Shown piece after piece: positions 34,871 through 46,251 of a stretch of DNA of 64,000 nucleotides. Numbering within the stretch: position 1 is the first letter of the stretch; the number at the start of each line of letters is the position of its first letter. The stretch is from assembly GCF_932526225.1 (NCBI RefSeq), contig NC_064047.1, positions 12,596,460 through 12,660,459 on the forward strand, written 5' to 3'. The position numbers and the translations under genes were made by a program. The stretch comes from Nematostella vectensis (Eukaryota > Cnidaria > Anthozoa > Actiniaria > Edwardsiidae). The notes beneath the pieces are model-generated. The model searched no databases and was not told the DNA's origin. It saw only the letters and a list, made by a program, of their open reading frames with translations.

Positions 34871-34965
34871 ATCTCCTAGCACACTTACACCACCACACAA
34901 GATAAACTTCATCTTTGAGCTCCCAGCACACTACACCACCACACAAGATAAACTTCATCTTTTTA
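34826..34965. repeat. Tandem repeat of about 50 bp after the Gypsy element
   Basis: Three copies of a unit containing CTCCTAGCACACTTACACCA + CCACACAAGATAAACTTCATCTTT, directly after the integrase C-terminus. Confidence 0.8.
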
Positions 34966-36900
34966 ACGTCCATTCACTGTCACGGCCATCCCTTCTCATT
35001 GGCGTCTTCGCAGTGTCCTGGTGACTTTAGACTTTGTTTCCGCCCATTTGCTTCAATTTGCTGGCATCGTTGTGTTCAAGTGCCGACCTTACGAGCTGTG
35101 ACCTAAACACAGTGAGAAATTGGACTCCCCTGCGAGATGCCCGAAAGCCGTGGATTTCATTTCTTACGGAGATTCTAAGCACTAAAGTCAGAACGGGGAA
35201 ATTACTTACCTTGTACTCATACTCATTTGGTTTCGGTTGCACGATGGCGGTAAAGTATAGTTGAGTTAATTTTGTATCCAATATTTGCGGGGCTTGCCGT
35301 GTTTTTTCATGTTTTTACAGTCTGTTTTGCGATGGGTTGGACATCGCAACATGTGTCATTTCAATTTTCATGTTGAGCGACTGGTTTGGGACCTCGCCAT
35401 TAATTTTCTTATAATTCTATTCCATCCAGGGCGACGGTTTTGGACCTCGCAAAAACATTACAACCTTTCACATTGGGCGACTGGTTTGTCATTGATGTTA
35501 CATTTGGTTGTCATGTGTTCGTTCATGGTGGTGTTTCGTTCATGAGATATGAATATTTTTGTTTTTAATGACATCGGAATATCTTTTGAAACTTGTATTT
35601 AACTGGTATGGATTGCGGTCTCTTACGCTGCCATTTTCTTGTTCTTGTATATTTCTGTTTTAAACACAAATACCCATACACTCTTTTTTATAAGAACGCC
35701 CAGCCTGAGATTTCACCAAGTCGAATAAGAACATGCTAAGAACATGCTGAGGCTCAGATAGCAGACAATTGTTTTCTTTTTTATTCCTGATTCTTTCTAA
35801 AATGCTGAATGAAATTGTGCTCATAGGGGGCACCCCCTCATAGTAACAACCTTATTATTACTATTGATCATTACTGTGATTCTCTTTCTAATCATTCATT
35901 GGGTATTATAAAATTTAAGAACATCGTTAACAACATATTCAGCCTTAAAATGTCCCAAACGCCACAACAAATCCCCTTGCCGGAACAAATCTACTGTTAC
36001 AACGCCGCTGTTTTTTCTGTTTTGTTTAGCAGTTTAGTTTGTTATTATGTCATTTCTGAGCCCGCCTTGCGTGACAGAGGGCGGCGGTCTGAGTGACTGC
36101 GTGGGGGACTAGGGTCTGGATTCCTTTGCGTCTTTCCCGAAGGGTTGAGCAGACGCTTCCATTGTAAGTTGAGATTAGTCTGAGAAGATTTCGACTAGAA
36201 ACAGGTATTTATATCGCGTATTTACACCCTATTTTAACTATTAACTGTTCCTTTATGTGTTATTCGGGAAATTCGAAAGGTATTTAAGGCGTTTTAGAGA
36301 GAAAATATACTTTTTTTTCCAAACCTTGTATTTCGCATATTAATTGGCAATCTATATTTGATATTTATGTGTTATCTCACCCAATGTCTTGAGCTGTCAA
36401 TGTAACAAAGCTGTACATCAAAGATTGGTACAGCTAGTTTTAAAAGAAACGCTTACTCAAGATGAATCTTTTAGGCAATGATAAACCTCATAGCCAAATA
36501 TAATTGATGTGTTTATCTGGTCATTTCAAACGGATAGGTCCATAGCAATAAACTGACAAATACAAAAGACCCGCGGGATCTAAAGTGCTAGTACAAAGCA
36601 ACGCAGGATGTCTACATATTGTAACATTTTTTTCCAATACAAGAAGCATTTTGCGAAGTCTTTTACACTTGGAGTTTTAAAACTAATGTATTCTGATATT
36701 TGAGGCATCCCTTGTCAAACATTCCATTTATTTTTTACCCTTGGGTGCTCCCATGATTCAAATGATAGACCAAGCGTGAAGGTACAAACAGTCATTTTGC
36801 CAATGTTGAAAATTCCATAGATTTATCTTCCCATAAAATAGCTTAATCCAAGTATCTGTTATGATCTATTCTTGTTGTCATTACTAGCATTTTATTTACA
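34966..36900. other. Intergenic DNA, no supported gene
   Basis: A phrase GCGACTGGTTTG with neighbouring GACCTCGCC recurs imperfectly three times between 35370 and 35490. Nothing else was recognised. An LTR of the Gypsy copy might lie here, but I could not pair it with a partner. Confidence 0.4.
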
Positions 36901-36949
36901 AGGACAATATTGTTTTTTTGTGTTTGGGATCGGGTATTCGTACCTAGCA

Positions 36950-37780
36950 GGGGCCTAATAGGGTGTGAGGGTGCAGTAGGTATGATAATTAGTATGGTGA
37001 TGTAGGAGGGTGGTGGAAATAGGCTTGTGAGATAGTGTAGAGTGGTTATGGTGTGTAGATTAAAGTAGTGATGAAGAGGGTTATGGTGTAAATGATGGTG
37101 ATAATTTTAGTGTGATGAGAGGTGGTTGTGTAGGATTAGGTGAAATGTGATTAATGATTGTGTAATTGGAGTGTGAGAAGTGAGAGAGAGAGGTCATGGG
37201 GTTATTAAGAAACGTGGGGGTGGTTAAGATTATGGATTATAAGATAACGAGTAAAGGTTGTTTAGGAAATGGGGTATCCAAAAATAGTAAAGAGAGTTGT
37301 GAATGAGGGATTATTGTGTTGAGTGGAGGAGGTAATGTAGTAGATATGGTATTATGTGGGGATTAAAACAGTTGTGACCGGTTAATGGTGGCGAGTGTTT
37401 ATGTTGCGGATATGTGAGAAGGTGATGTAGAAATTAGTGAAATCTAATAAATGAAGAGTGTAATTAATGTTGAATGGAAGGATATTGTGACATGAATATG
37501 TAGTGTAGGTTAAAATGTTTGTGATATGTAGGTGTGAAAAAATAGCATATAAGTAAAGAATTTTTTTTTATTAATTGTTGAGAGAAAATGTAGTTAGCAG
37601 TAACTGAGGTGCGTATAGTGAGGGTGGAGGTATGCATCTAATGGGGTATCTAGTTGCGGTATGATTGGCAGGTGAAATTAAACAAATAATAGAGGTAGAA
37701 TGAGTGTTGCGAAAATGCTGATAACAAAATAAAAGCGCTGTTATACGATGAAAGGAAACAATGGTGAAAATGGCTAGCAC
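36950..37780. other. C-depleted, G/T/A-rich stretch with abrupt skew reversal at about 37800
   Basis: For more than 600 bp the plus strand has almost no C (words such as GTGGTTATGGTGTGTAG). From about 37800 it turns C/A-rich and G-poor (CACACCGCACCCCCACACCC), leading into the Penelope-like RT. No coding frame was found in the G-rich part. Confidence 0.6.
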
Positions 37781-37849
37781 TGTGTGTAGAATCGGTAAAG
37801 TGAGGGCACAGCCCTAGCCACCAACCTCATAACACACCGCACCCCCACA

Positions 37850-38361
37850 CCCCCACCACACCACACTGCACCTCACCTCCCAGCTCTCCTCCCCACACCT
37901 ACCACAGAACGTGCCCTACTACCCACACCAATGGCTACATACTACATACAACCCACAGACAACTCAACGACACCAATTATTATTCTGCCGTCTCCCATGA
38001 CCACATACTCTCACAAGACATTTCCCTGTACACCCATCAATTGTTTCAAGACAACATTATCGATGAGCACACTCATGATTTCCTACTCCCCCACACACCC
38101 CTGTTCTACATATTACCCAAAATTCACAAACTCAACACCCCTGGCCGCCCAATCATCTCAGGCTGCCAATCGTCCACCGAAAAACTCTCAATCTTTCTTG
38201 ACCACTACCTCAAGAAATTTGTACCCCACATCCCGTCCTACATCAAGGATACCACACACTTTCTACAAACAGTCCTCTCCCTCCCCACACCACTACCAGA
38301 CACATGTTTTCTTGTCACAATTGATGTCACCTCACTCTGCTACAACATCCCACATGAGGTG
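37850..38361 (+). mobile_element. Penelope-like element, RT finger/palm fragment
   Basis: One open frame reads HRQLNDTNYYSAVS, TPLFYILPKIHK, GRPIISGCQS, VPHIPSYIKDTTHFL and FLVTIDVTSLCYNIPHE, which are the N-terminal RT motifs of Penelope-type elements. The sequence leaves the family abruptly after IPHE. It is not the other half of the element at 3-1007, since about 37 kb lies between them. It ends only about 110 bp before a duplicated TRIM start region. Confidence 0.85.
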
Positions 38362-38404
38362 TTTGGGGTTGCAAACTTCACATGAGAAATGTGAATGTCT
38401 CTGC

Positions 38405-38630
38405 TTTGTGGTTATTGAAATGAGTAGAAAACGAATAACTCGTTTTCTTATGCTCTAATTGTTTTGTGTGAAAATGGCAACATCCGCCAGCGAAAATAAA
38501 GAAATAAGAGAATAAGAGATATATTGTTTGTGTTTGTACTGCTGATATGAGTAGCAATGGAATAACCATTTTCTTATGCTCTTCTAGTTTTTTTCTTGAA
38601 GAAATGGCAACATCCGCCAGCAGGCGCCTC
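38405..38630 (+). promoter_or_regulatory. Duplicated TRIM 5' UTR/start region with a 13-codon upstream ORF
   Basis: ATGAGTAG ... TTTTCTTATGCTCT ... AAATGGCAACATCCGCCAGC occurs twice, about 130 bp apart (ATGs at 38474 and 38604). The first copy opens MATSASENKEIRE and stops at 38513-38515. The second opens the true TRIM ORF. If transcription starts upstream of 38474, the first copy would act as an upstream ORF with the same first six residues as the gene. Confidence 0.65.
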
Positions 38631-38789
38631 GAGGATGAGGTGACATGCTCTTTGTGTATAGAGCACTTCAACGATCCTAGAGTGCTCCCTTGCTTGCACT
38701 CATTTTGTCGGCACTGCCTGGAAGAGCTGGCAGTGCACTCTGAAGGGAAAGGAAAACTTGTGTGCCCCCTCTGTAAGTCGGAATTCCAG
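38604..38789 (+). CDS. TRIM-TLDc exon 1: RING finger
   Basis: ATG at 38604 is followed by CSLCIEHFNDPRVLPCLHSF and CRHCLEEL ... CPLCKSEFQ, a complete C3HC4 RING (C-x2-C ... C-x-H-x2-C-x2-C ... C-x2-C). The donor is CAG/GTAATC. The exon is 62 codons, phase 0. Confidence 0.92.
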
Positions 38790-41700
38790 GTAATCTGTCA
38801 TATCAAAAATACATCCATTACTTAATGAGACCTGGAACAACTTTGTGTGACAAAAGTTTTGCTTTACCGAAGAAATGGATTCAACGAAATTTCGAAAGAG
38901 AAAAGCGGAATTGAATTCTTCTCACAAGAAATGTGGCTCCATTTTTTAACACTTTATGAGTATTAAACTGTTTAAAGATAAAAAAAATTGATTTTTATAT
39001 TAAAACAATGCAGATACATCCCAGCGTAGCTATGTTCTAAAGCCCTCCCTCCCCTGAAACCTATTGCAAACTCCGTTATAACTCTATTTTACTGATTATT
39101 GTTCTAGATTTCCCCAGCAGATGTTCCGAGTTTGAAGGTGAATTTCATGATCAACAGTATTCTCTCTGTTCTATTGTTGACATCTGAAGACTCAAAGAAG
39201 AAACCAGCTTGTGAATCGTGTGATAGTGGTGAGCCTGCCCAAGGGAGATGTAACGAGTGCGATCACTTTGTCTGTGAGCAGTGCATCTCGACTCATAAGA
39301 GATTTCGACCAGTGCAACACCACACTATCCTCAGTCTTGATGAGATCAAAAGCGGAAAGTTACTTGCAATGAGCAAGGCTTCCTTCTGCACCAAACATAA
39401 GGGTAAAAAGCTGAAACTGTTTTGCGAATCTTGTAAGGAAGTAATTTGCCGGTACTGCACCGTTGTTGATCATAAAAATCATGATAACCTTTTCACAAGT
39501 GATGTTATCTCTCGAGAGAAAGAAGAAATATTGGGAAGAGCAAAAAAAGTTGCATCAAAACTCACCGACATTGAACAGGCGATGGCATTGGTAGAAGAGG
39601 CTCAACAACATATCGAGGAAAATAAACGTGCGACCAGAAGGGATCTGGATGCGTTCATTGATAAGCAGATAGGTACTCTTGAGAAGATGCGATCAGATCT
39701 TAGAGGGGAGATCGAGTCAGCTTGTCAAAAGCAAGAGAAGCAGCTGACTGCCCAGAGAGAGACTCTATCCATGAGACTTGCAAGTGCTCGTAGCAGTTTG
39801 GAGTTTGCTGAGAGAATGTGCAGGGATGCAAATGATGTGGATGTCTTGTCCATCAGGAAAGAAGTGCTATCCCAGCTATCAAGTCTAGCAGAGAAACCCG
39901 TGGATCAGCCTTGTACGGAGGGTGGAGTTCGTCTAGAAGTGGATGAGAAGTATTGGGGTTCTTTGACAAAGAAGATCTCAGTTGAGCATACAGGTAAATT
40001 ATCTAATACAGTTGTGTCCTGATTATAAATAACTGTAATCCTCTGCTATCAAACCTCACAAAGAAAATTAATTTCCACGTTGACTGCTTTTTTCTACCCC
40101 AGTAATTCGATGCCTTATCTCATGATAATGTAAAAAGTAATTTTTGTTCTTCCATTCATGTAGGTTTTCTAAGTATGTATACCCCGTATGTATTATTCCT
40201 ATTTATTATGTTATGGGCAGCCACCGAAGGGAGCAAAGCCGCAGTTCTAATCTAAATATAATTGAGCAAGATTGAGCTCAATTCGTGAGCAAGGGGCATT
40301 TCGCGACGAGTAGAATACATAAAAGCATACCATAAATCACAAGTCTTTGTTTATAATATTTCTTGATAAAAAGCAATTCAGTTGTAGATCTTTTGCTGAA
40401 TGGTAGTTCTACAAGCAAAAGGTGGTTACGGGTTAGGTTTATCCGTAATAATAATGGTGATCAAGTCCAGCGTTGGTGACATTTCGATGATTGTCCTATG
40501 TATACATTTTTTTCAGGAGGGGATTTCGATCCTTTCTGTAATTGACAGAGCTATGCCTTTTACAAAAATTCAATCTTGATGATAGAACTTTGGGCCCAGA
40601 ATACTCTAGGAATCTTGAATATGAGGCAGGAGTTTGAGCGACCACACAACAACATCCAGCGACAATCTATACTAACCTTTTGGGTAACACACAGTGGAAT
40701 TATTAGACAGACATTATTTGTTTGAGACATGATGAGGATAAGAAATTTTGCCTTCTTGATAAAAAGAATATTGGTTACTTATCTGGTGATGGTGTAGTTT
40801 TCGGCGAAGGGATTTTAATCCTTTCTGTAATTGACAGAGAGTGTCTTTTGACACAAATCCAATCCTGATGGTGGAACTTTGGGCCCAGAATACTCTAGGA
40901 ATCTTGATTTGGGGCAGGACTTTGTACGACCACACAACAACAGCAGCAACAATTTGTACTAACCCTTTGGGTGACACACATATACACTGACTTTATTTGT
41001 TTGAGACATGATGAGGATAAGGAATTGTGCCTTTTTGATAAAAAGAGTATTGGTTACTTATCTGGTGATGGTGTAACTCCGTTTGTAGGTCTTGAGCAGT
41101 CCGCCATCTTCAGCGGCAAAGGTCCAGAGTACCTCCGAGATCTCTTGGGATTCCTGAAGCCCGTGCAGCAAAGTCCCAAGAGTCGCTGGGTCAGATGTTT
41201 CTCAGCAAAGAGAGATGGCTGGGCTGCCAGGACCTTCCACGAAAAATGCGACGGCAAAGCGCCGAACATCGTACTCGTTAGTGTTGGAGGAAGATACGTG
41301 TTTGGTGGCTACTCTGACGTAGCGTGGACAAGTGAGTACACTAATGGATACCAGAAGGGTCGTAGCAGGGTATGAGGGTCGAGATGTCCGATCATGTTTG
41401 TAAAAAGAAACCATTTAACCTATTTTTGTTCATTACCATGAACTTTTAACTTAAGACTTGCAGTACTTTTTCCTAAGCCACCTTCCACCCAATATGTATT
41501 AAGTCATATGATGAAAGGATTGGATCGACAAATATAGATATAGTTTGTTAGCAGCTACCATGGTAATACATGAGGTGAGCTCGTTAATTTTTCTGTTTGG
41601 TGCAGGAAAATGTTTTTACATAATTACAAGATTTTTCCTTGGACAACCCTTAAAGGAGGTGTTACTAAAATCGAGAAATAAAAAAGAAACTCTGAATATC

Positions 41701-44700
41701 TTAGCGCAATTACATTCCTACTACTTCTGTTATTTATTTCGTGTTACATCGCAATACTGTAACTCAGATTCCTCAGAAAGCAGTTTTATGTCTAAATCGC
41801 AATACTGTAACTCAGATTCTTCCGAAAGCAGTTTCGTGTCTACATCGCAATACTGTAACTCAGATTCTTCCGAAAGCAGTTTCGTGTCTACATCGCAATA
41901 CTGTAACTCAGATTCTTCCGAAAGCAGTTTCGTGTCTACATCGCAATACTGTAATCCAGATTCTTCAGAAAGCAGTTTCGTGTCTACATCGCTATACTGT
42001 AACTCAGATTCTTCCCAAAGCAGTTTCGTGTCTACATCGCAATACTGTAACTCAGATTCTTCCGAAAGCAGTTTCGTGTCTACATCGCAATACTGTAACT
42101 CAGATTCTTCCGAAAGCAGTTTCGTGTCTACATCGCAATACTGTAATTCAGATTCTTCCGAAAGCAGTTTCGTGTCTACATCGCAATACTGTAATTCAGA
42201 TTCTTCCGAAAGCAGTTTCGTGTCTACATCGCAATACTGTAATTCAGATTCTTCCGAAAGCAGTTTCGTGTCTACATCGCAATACTGTAATTCCGATTCT
42301 TCCGAAAGCAGTTTTATGTCTACATCGCAATACTGTAACTCAGATTTTTCCGAAAGCAGTTTTATGTCTACATCGCAATACTGTAATTAAGATTCTTCCG
42401 AAAGCAGTTTTATGTCTACATCGCAATACTGTAATTCAGATTCTTCCGAAAGCAGTTTCGTGCCTACATCGCAATACTGTAACTCAGATTCTTCCGAAAG
42501 CAGTTTCGTGTCTACATCGCAATTCTGTAATTCAGATTCTTCCAAAAGCAGTTTTATGTCTACATCGCAATACTGTAATTCAGATTCTTCCAAAAGCAGT
42601 TTCGTGTCTACATCGCAATACTGTGATTTAGATTCTTCCGAAAGCAGTTTCGTGTCTACATCGCAATACTGTAACTCAGATTCTTCCGAAAGCAGTTTTA
42701 TGTCTACATCGCAATACTGTAATTCAGATTCTTCCAAAAGCAGTTTTATGTCTACATCGCAATACTGTAATTCAGATTCTTCCGAAAGCAGCTTCGTGTC
42801 TACATCGCAATACTGTAATTCAGATTCTTCCGAAAGCAGTTTCGTGTTTGCATCGCAATACTGTAATTCAGATTCTTCCAAAAGCAGTTTCGTGTCTACA
42901 TCGCAATACTGTAATTCAGATTCTTCCAAAAGCAGTTTCGTGTCTGCATCGCAATACTGTAATTCAGATTCTTCCGAAAGCAGTTTCGTGTTTACATCGC
43001 AATACTGTAATTCAGATTCTTCCAAAAGCAGTTTCGTGTCTACATCGCAATACTGTAATTCAGATTCTTCCAAAAGCAGCTTCGTGTCTACATCGCACTA
43101 CTGTAACTCAGATTTTTCCGAAAGCAGTTTCGTGTCTACATCGCAATACTGTAACTCAGATTCTTCCGAAAGCAGTTTCGTGTCTACATCGCAATTCTGT
43201 AATTCAGATTCTTCCGAAAGCAGTTTCGTGTCTACATCGCAATTCTGTAATTCAGATTCTTCCGAAAGCAGCTTCGTGTCTACATCGCAATACTGTAATT
43301 CAGATTCTTCCGAAAGCAGCTTCGTGTCTACATCGCAATACTGTAATTCAGATTCTTCCGAAAGCAGTTTCGTGTCTACATCGCAATACTGTAATTCAGA
43401 TTCTTCCGAAAGCAGTTTCGTGTCTACATCGCAATACTGTAACTCAGATTCTTCCGAAAGCAGTTTCGTGTCTACATCGCAATACTGTAATTCAGATTCT
43501 TCCGAAAGCAGTTTCGTGTCTACATCGCAATACTGTAATTCAGATTCTTCCGAAAGCAGTTTCGTGTCTACATCGCAATACTGTAATTCAGATTCTTCCG
43601 AAAGCAGTTTCGTGTCTACATCGCAATACTGTAACTCAGATTCTTCCAAAAGCAGTTTCGTGTCTACATCGCAATACTGTAATTCAGATTCTTCCGAAAG
43701 CAGTTTCATGTCTACATCGCAATACTGTAATTCAGATTCTTCCGAAAGCAGTTTCGTGTCTACATCGCAATACTGTAATTCAGATTCTTCCGAAAGCAGT
43801 TTCATGTCTACATCGCAATACTGTAACTCAGATTCTTCCAAAAGCAGTTTCGTGTCTACATCGCAATACTGTAATTCAGATTCTTCCGAAAGCAGTTTCA
43901 TTTCTACATCGCAATACTGTAACTCAGATTCTTCCAAAAGCAGTTTCGTGTCTACATCGCAATACTGTAATTCAGATTCTTCCGAAAGCAGTTTCATGTC
44001 TACATCGCAATACTGTAATTCAGATGCTTCCGAAAGCAGTTTCGTGTCTACATCGCAATAGTGTAATTCAGATTCTTCCGAAAGCAGTTTCGTGTCTACA
44101 TCGCAATACTGTAATCCAGATGCTTCCGAAAGCAGTTTCGTGTCTACATCGCAATACTGTAACTCAGATTCTTCCGAAAGCAGTTTCGTGTCTACATCGC
44201 AATACTGTAATTCAGATTCTTCCGAAAGCAGTTTCGTGTCTACATCGCAATACTGTAATTCAGATTCTTCCGAAAGCAGTTTCGTGTCTACATCGCAATA
44301 CTGTAATTCAGATTCTTCCAAAAGCAGCTTCGTGTCTACATCGCAATACTGTAATTCAGATTCTTCAGAAAGCAGTTTCGTGTCTACATCGCAATACTGT
44401 AATTCCGATTCTCCCGAAAGCAGTTTTATGTCGGAGTATCCAGAGAGAAGCCGGCAGAAGGAAGATCTTAGGAGCCAAGTTTATTTTTCTTTCGATAATC
44501 TTTCTAATTATCGTTTCATAATTTATCGTGTTTGGGGACAAACACAAGGTTGACAAGGGAGGTATGTTATAGGACGGTTTGTCATATTATTATGGTTATA
44601 GATTATTGTCGTCTAGTATTTCATGTTCCTATCTTGAAGTTTTATTTATCTTTCAAGGATAATTAAGATTTTGTTTACAATTGATGGTTTTCTTAGTCTA

Positions 44701-46251
44701 GATTTTAGCACGCCCGTGGACCCTCCGCATCGATGACCTTTTGGTGCGTCTAAATCCAGGGAGTGTACTTTTTCTTATACGTGGCGAACAGTTAAATTCT
44801 TTCTAAATTGTATGCCACCGCCCTCACCCCTTGGTTTAGACATCTCTACTTGTATCGTTATTTCAATTAGGGGAAACTGTTGTAGACACGCGCTCTTTCA
44901 GTATGCGCAGTTAAGTTTTAAACGTTGCTTAATCATTAGTGTTATTTTAGAGTTACTTTGACTTCATAGATTATTCTGTAAATACGCAGGGACGAGAGAC
45001 CAACTCTGTGATTTCCCACGCCATCACGCTTTTGTCTGATTGGTTCATTTTGCCAAATTTTCTCCGTTTCCTCTTGAATTGTTTTACATTCAAGATTGTT
45101 TTACATATTTCCTTTCATGTGGGACCACTACATGGGTATCTGTCTGGTCCAAGGGTATAAATATAGCGAGCCTAATTCTGTACTTATGCTGCTGCTGTGG
45201 CCAAACATTTGGAAAGCATTGAAAAACGCCAGCCTTGCCTTCGTCTTCATCTCCGTCTTAAGGATCCCGGCTTGTGCCCCTAACATTAATTCATACAATG
45301 GGAAATAATTTTGATTATTTTTGCTTTTTATCTTATGTTAATTAATAGAGATTATTTTTTACCGTTGTTTTGACTAAAAATATCACTCTAAGCTCCATTG
45401 AAGGGTTGTGGGTAAGCGATCAATTGTATCTTTTTCCCATCGGCAATTCAATCACCATCCTTAGATGTATTTTACAGTAAAATAGCTTGACATTCCTATT
45501 CTTTCATCAGAGGAGATACTAGGTATTATATAAAATGTGGTAGGACTGTATTTCTATTTCTTTTGGTCAACTTTTTGCGAACACGGCATCTAATAAATCT
45601 CCATGAAATCTCTAATAAGCCCCTGGGGTCTTGACAAAATCTGCTCGATTAGAAGGAGGGGCTTGTTTCAAAACCTTTTTTTCATGTTCTGACACTAGGT
45701 ATTTCGGCCCCTATAAAAGGTGTTATAAATTAGTGCTTATTACTCGTACAAATATAGATAAATCTAGCAACAGTCAATTGTTCCTTTTGGAAAGATGTTT
45801 CTTCGGGGTTAGGGGTGAGGACTCAATTTCATTGAATTTTAATAATACGAGTTCGCACGGTTTTTGCTTTTTTTATTCTAGTTTTTATTATAAAAATAAC
45901 GCATTTTGTTTTATGTTCTTCAAAGTGAGTGGCCGAGGATACCAGTCCTCCACCAAGTCATTCTTGTTCACGCTGTGTAACAAGAATGGCTACCGCCCTG
46001 AAAAGTTGTCATTGAGGCGCACGCCAGATAGAAACGCCATTTGTGACTACACAAGATGCGGTCCGGTGTTTGGTGGTGATCATGACCTGTTTATCGCTGA
46101 CAACGCGGGGGGTAATGAAGGGTCCCATACGTTTTCACGCACGTATGCTCGTCCCCAGGGCGCCCCATCTGATGGCGAGTGTGACGTCTTTGCTGGCACC
46201 TGGACATTCACACCCGACGAAATGGAGGTGTTTCACGAGGTGGTGGACTGA
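38604..46251 (+). CDS. TRIM-type RING/B-box/coiled-coil protein with C-terminal TLDc domain (gene span)
   Basis: Four exons with matching phases: 38604-38789 (phase 0), 39108-39993 (0 to 1), 41089-41331 (1 to 1) and 45926-46251 (stop TGA at 46249-46251), about 546 residues in all. The RING and B-boxes suggest an E3 ubiquitin ligase. The coiled coil should drive dimerisation. The TLDc domain, known from OXR1, NCOA7 and TBC1D24, is linked to oxidative-stress protection and V-ATPase binding. I know of no vertebrate TRIM with a TLDc C-terminus, although cnidarian TRIM families are varied. The splice junctions are predicted from sequence only, so the fusion needs transcript support. Confidence 0.82.
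39108..39993 (+). CDS. TRIM-TLDc exon 2: two B-boxes and coiled coil
   Basis: The acceptor is TTGTTCTAG. After a linker typical of TRIMs (ADVPSLKVNFMINSILSVL) comes B-box 1 (CESCDSGEPAQGRCNECDHF ... CEQCISTHKRF) and B-box 2 (CTKHKGKKLKLFCESCKEVI ... CRYCTVVDHKNH). About 150 residues of charged heptad-like sequence follow (EEILGRAKKVASKLTDIEQA ... EKMRSDLRGEIE ... LASARSSLEFAERM). The donor is CAG/GTAAAT, phase 1. If read through, the intron gives a stop after nine codons, so unspliced transcripts would make a RING/B-box/coiled-coil protein without TLDc. Confidence 0.9.
40514..41080. repeat. Tandem duplication of about 285 bp before the TLDc acceptor
   Basis: Two copies (about 40514-40797 and 40800-41080) share TTTCTGTAATTGACAGAG, ACTTTGGGCCCAGAATACTC, GACATGATGAGGATAAG and TTACTTATCTGGTGATGGTG. 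Only the second copy runs into a usable acceptor (GTTTGTAG/GT at 41088). Confidence 0.85.
41089..41331 (+). CDS. TRIM-TLDc exon 3: first half of TLDc domain
   Basis: The acceptor is CCGTTTGTAG and the donor AA/GTGAGTA, phase 1-1. It encodes FSGKGPEYLRDLLGF, RCFSAKRDGWAARTFHEKCD, APNIVLVSV and GRYVFGGYSDVAWT. The DGW..RTFHEKCD and FGGY.D..W boxes are diagnostic of TLDc. Confidence 0.9.
41749..44436. repeat. 48-bp satellite, 56 copies in exact register
   Basis: The unit TCGCAATACTGTAATTCAGA + TTCTTCCGAAAGCAGTTTCG + TGTCTACA is repeated from 41749 to the last start at 44389, which is exactly 55 x 48 bp away, so there is no net indel. Variation is confined mainly to a few sites (AAC/AAT, GAA/AAA, GTG/ATG). 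Because 48 is a multiple of three and the unit has no stop in several frames, long frames arise on both strands (for example 549 codons at 42412-44061 and 407 codons on the minus strand). The plus frame reads SQYCNSDSSESSFVST per unit and is broken by TAA at 42388 and TAG at 44059. The array lies in the intron that splits the TLDc domain. Confidence 0.97.
44437..45925. other. Rest of the TLDc intron
   Basis: About 1.5 kb with no supported exon, ending at the acceptor TTCTTCAAAG (45925). The frame open from 45631 is intron read-through into the last exon. Confidence 0.6.
45926..46251 (+). CDS. TRIM-TLDc exon 4: second half of TLDc domain
   Basis: It encodes STKSFLFTLCNKNGYRPEKL, NAICDYTRCGPVFGGDHDLF and, at the end, FAGTWTFTPDEMEVFHEVVD followed by TGA. 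The SFLFTL, GP.FGG.HDLFI and DEMEVF motifs are the C-terminal strands of TLDc. Phase 1 at the acceptor fits exon 3. Confidence 0.9.

Noticed and set aside
41545..44553. Very long ORFs on both strands (up to 557 codons) in the 48-bp array
   Set aside because: A 48-bp unit without stops is open in several frames by arithmetic. The frames overlap each other and lie in an intron that splits a conserved domain, so I do not call them genes.
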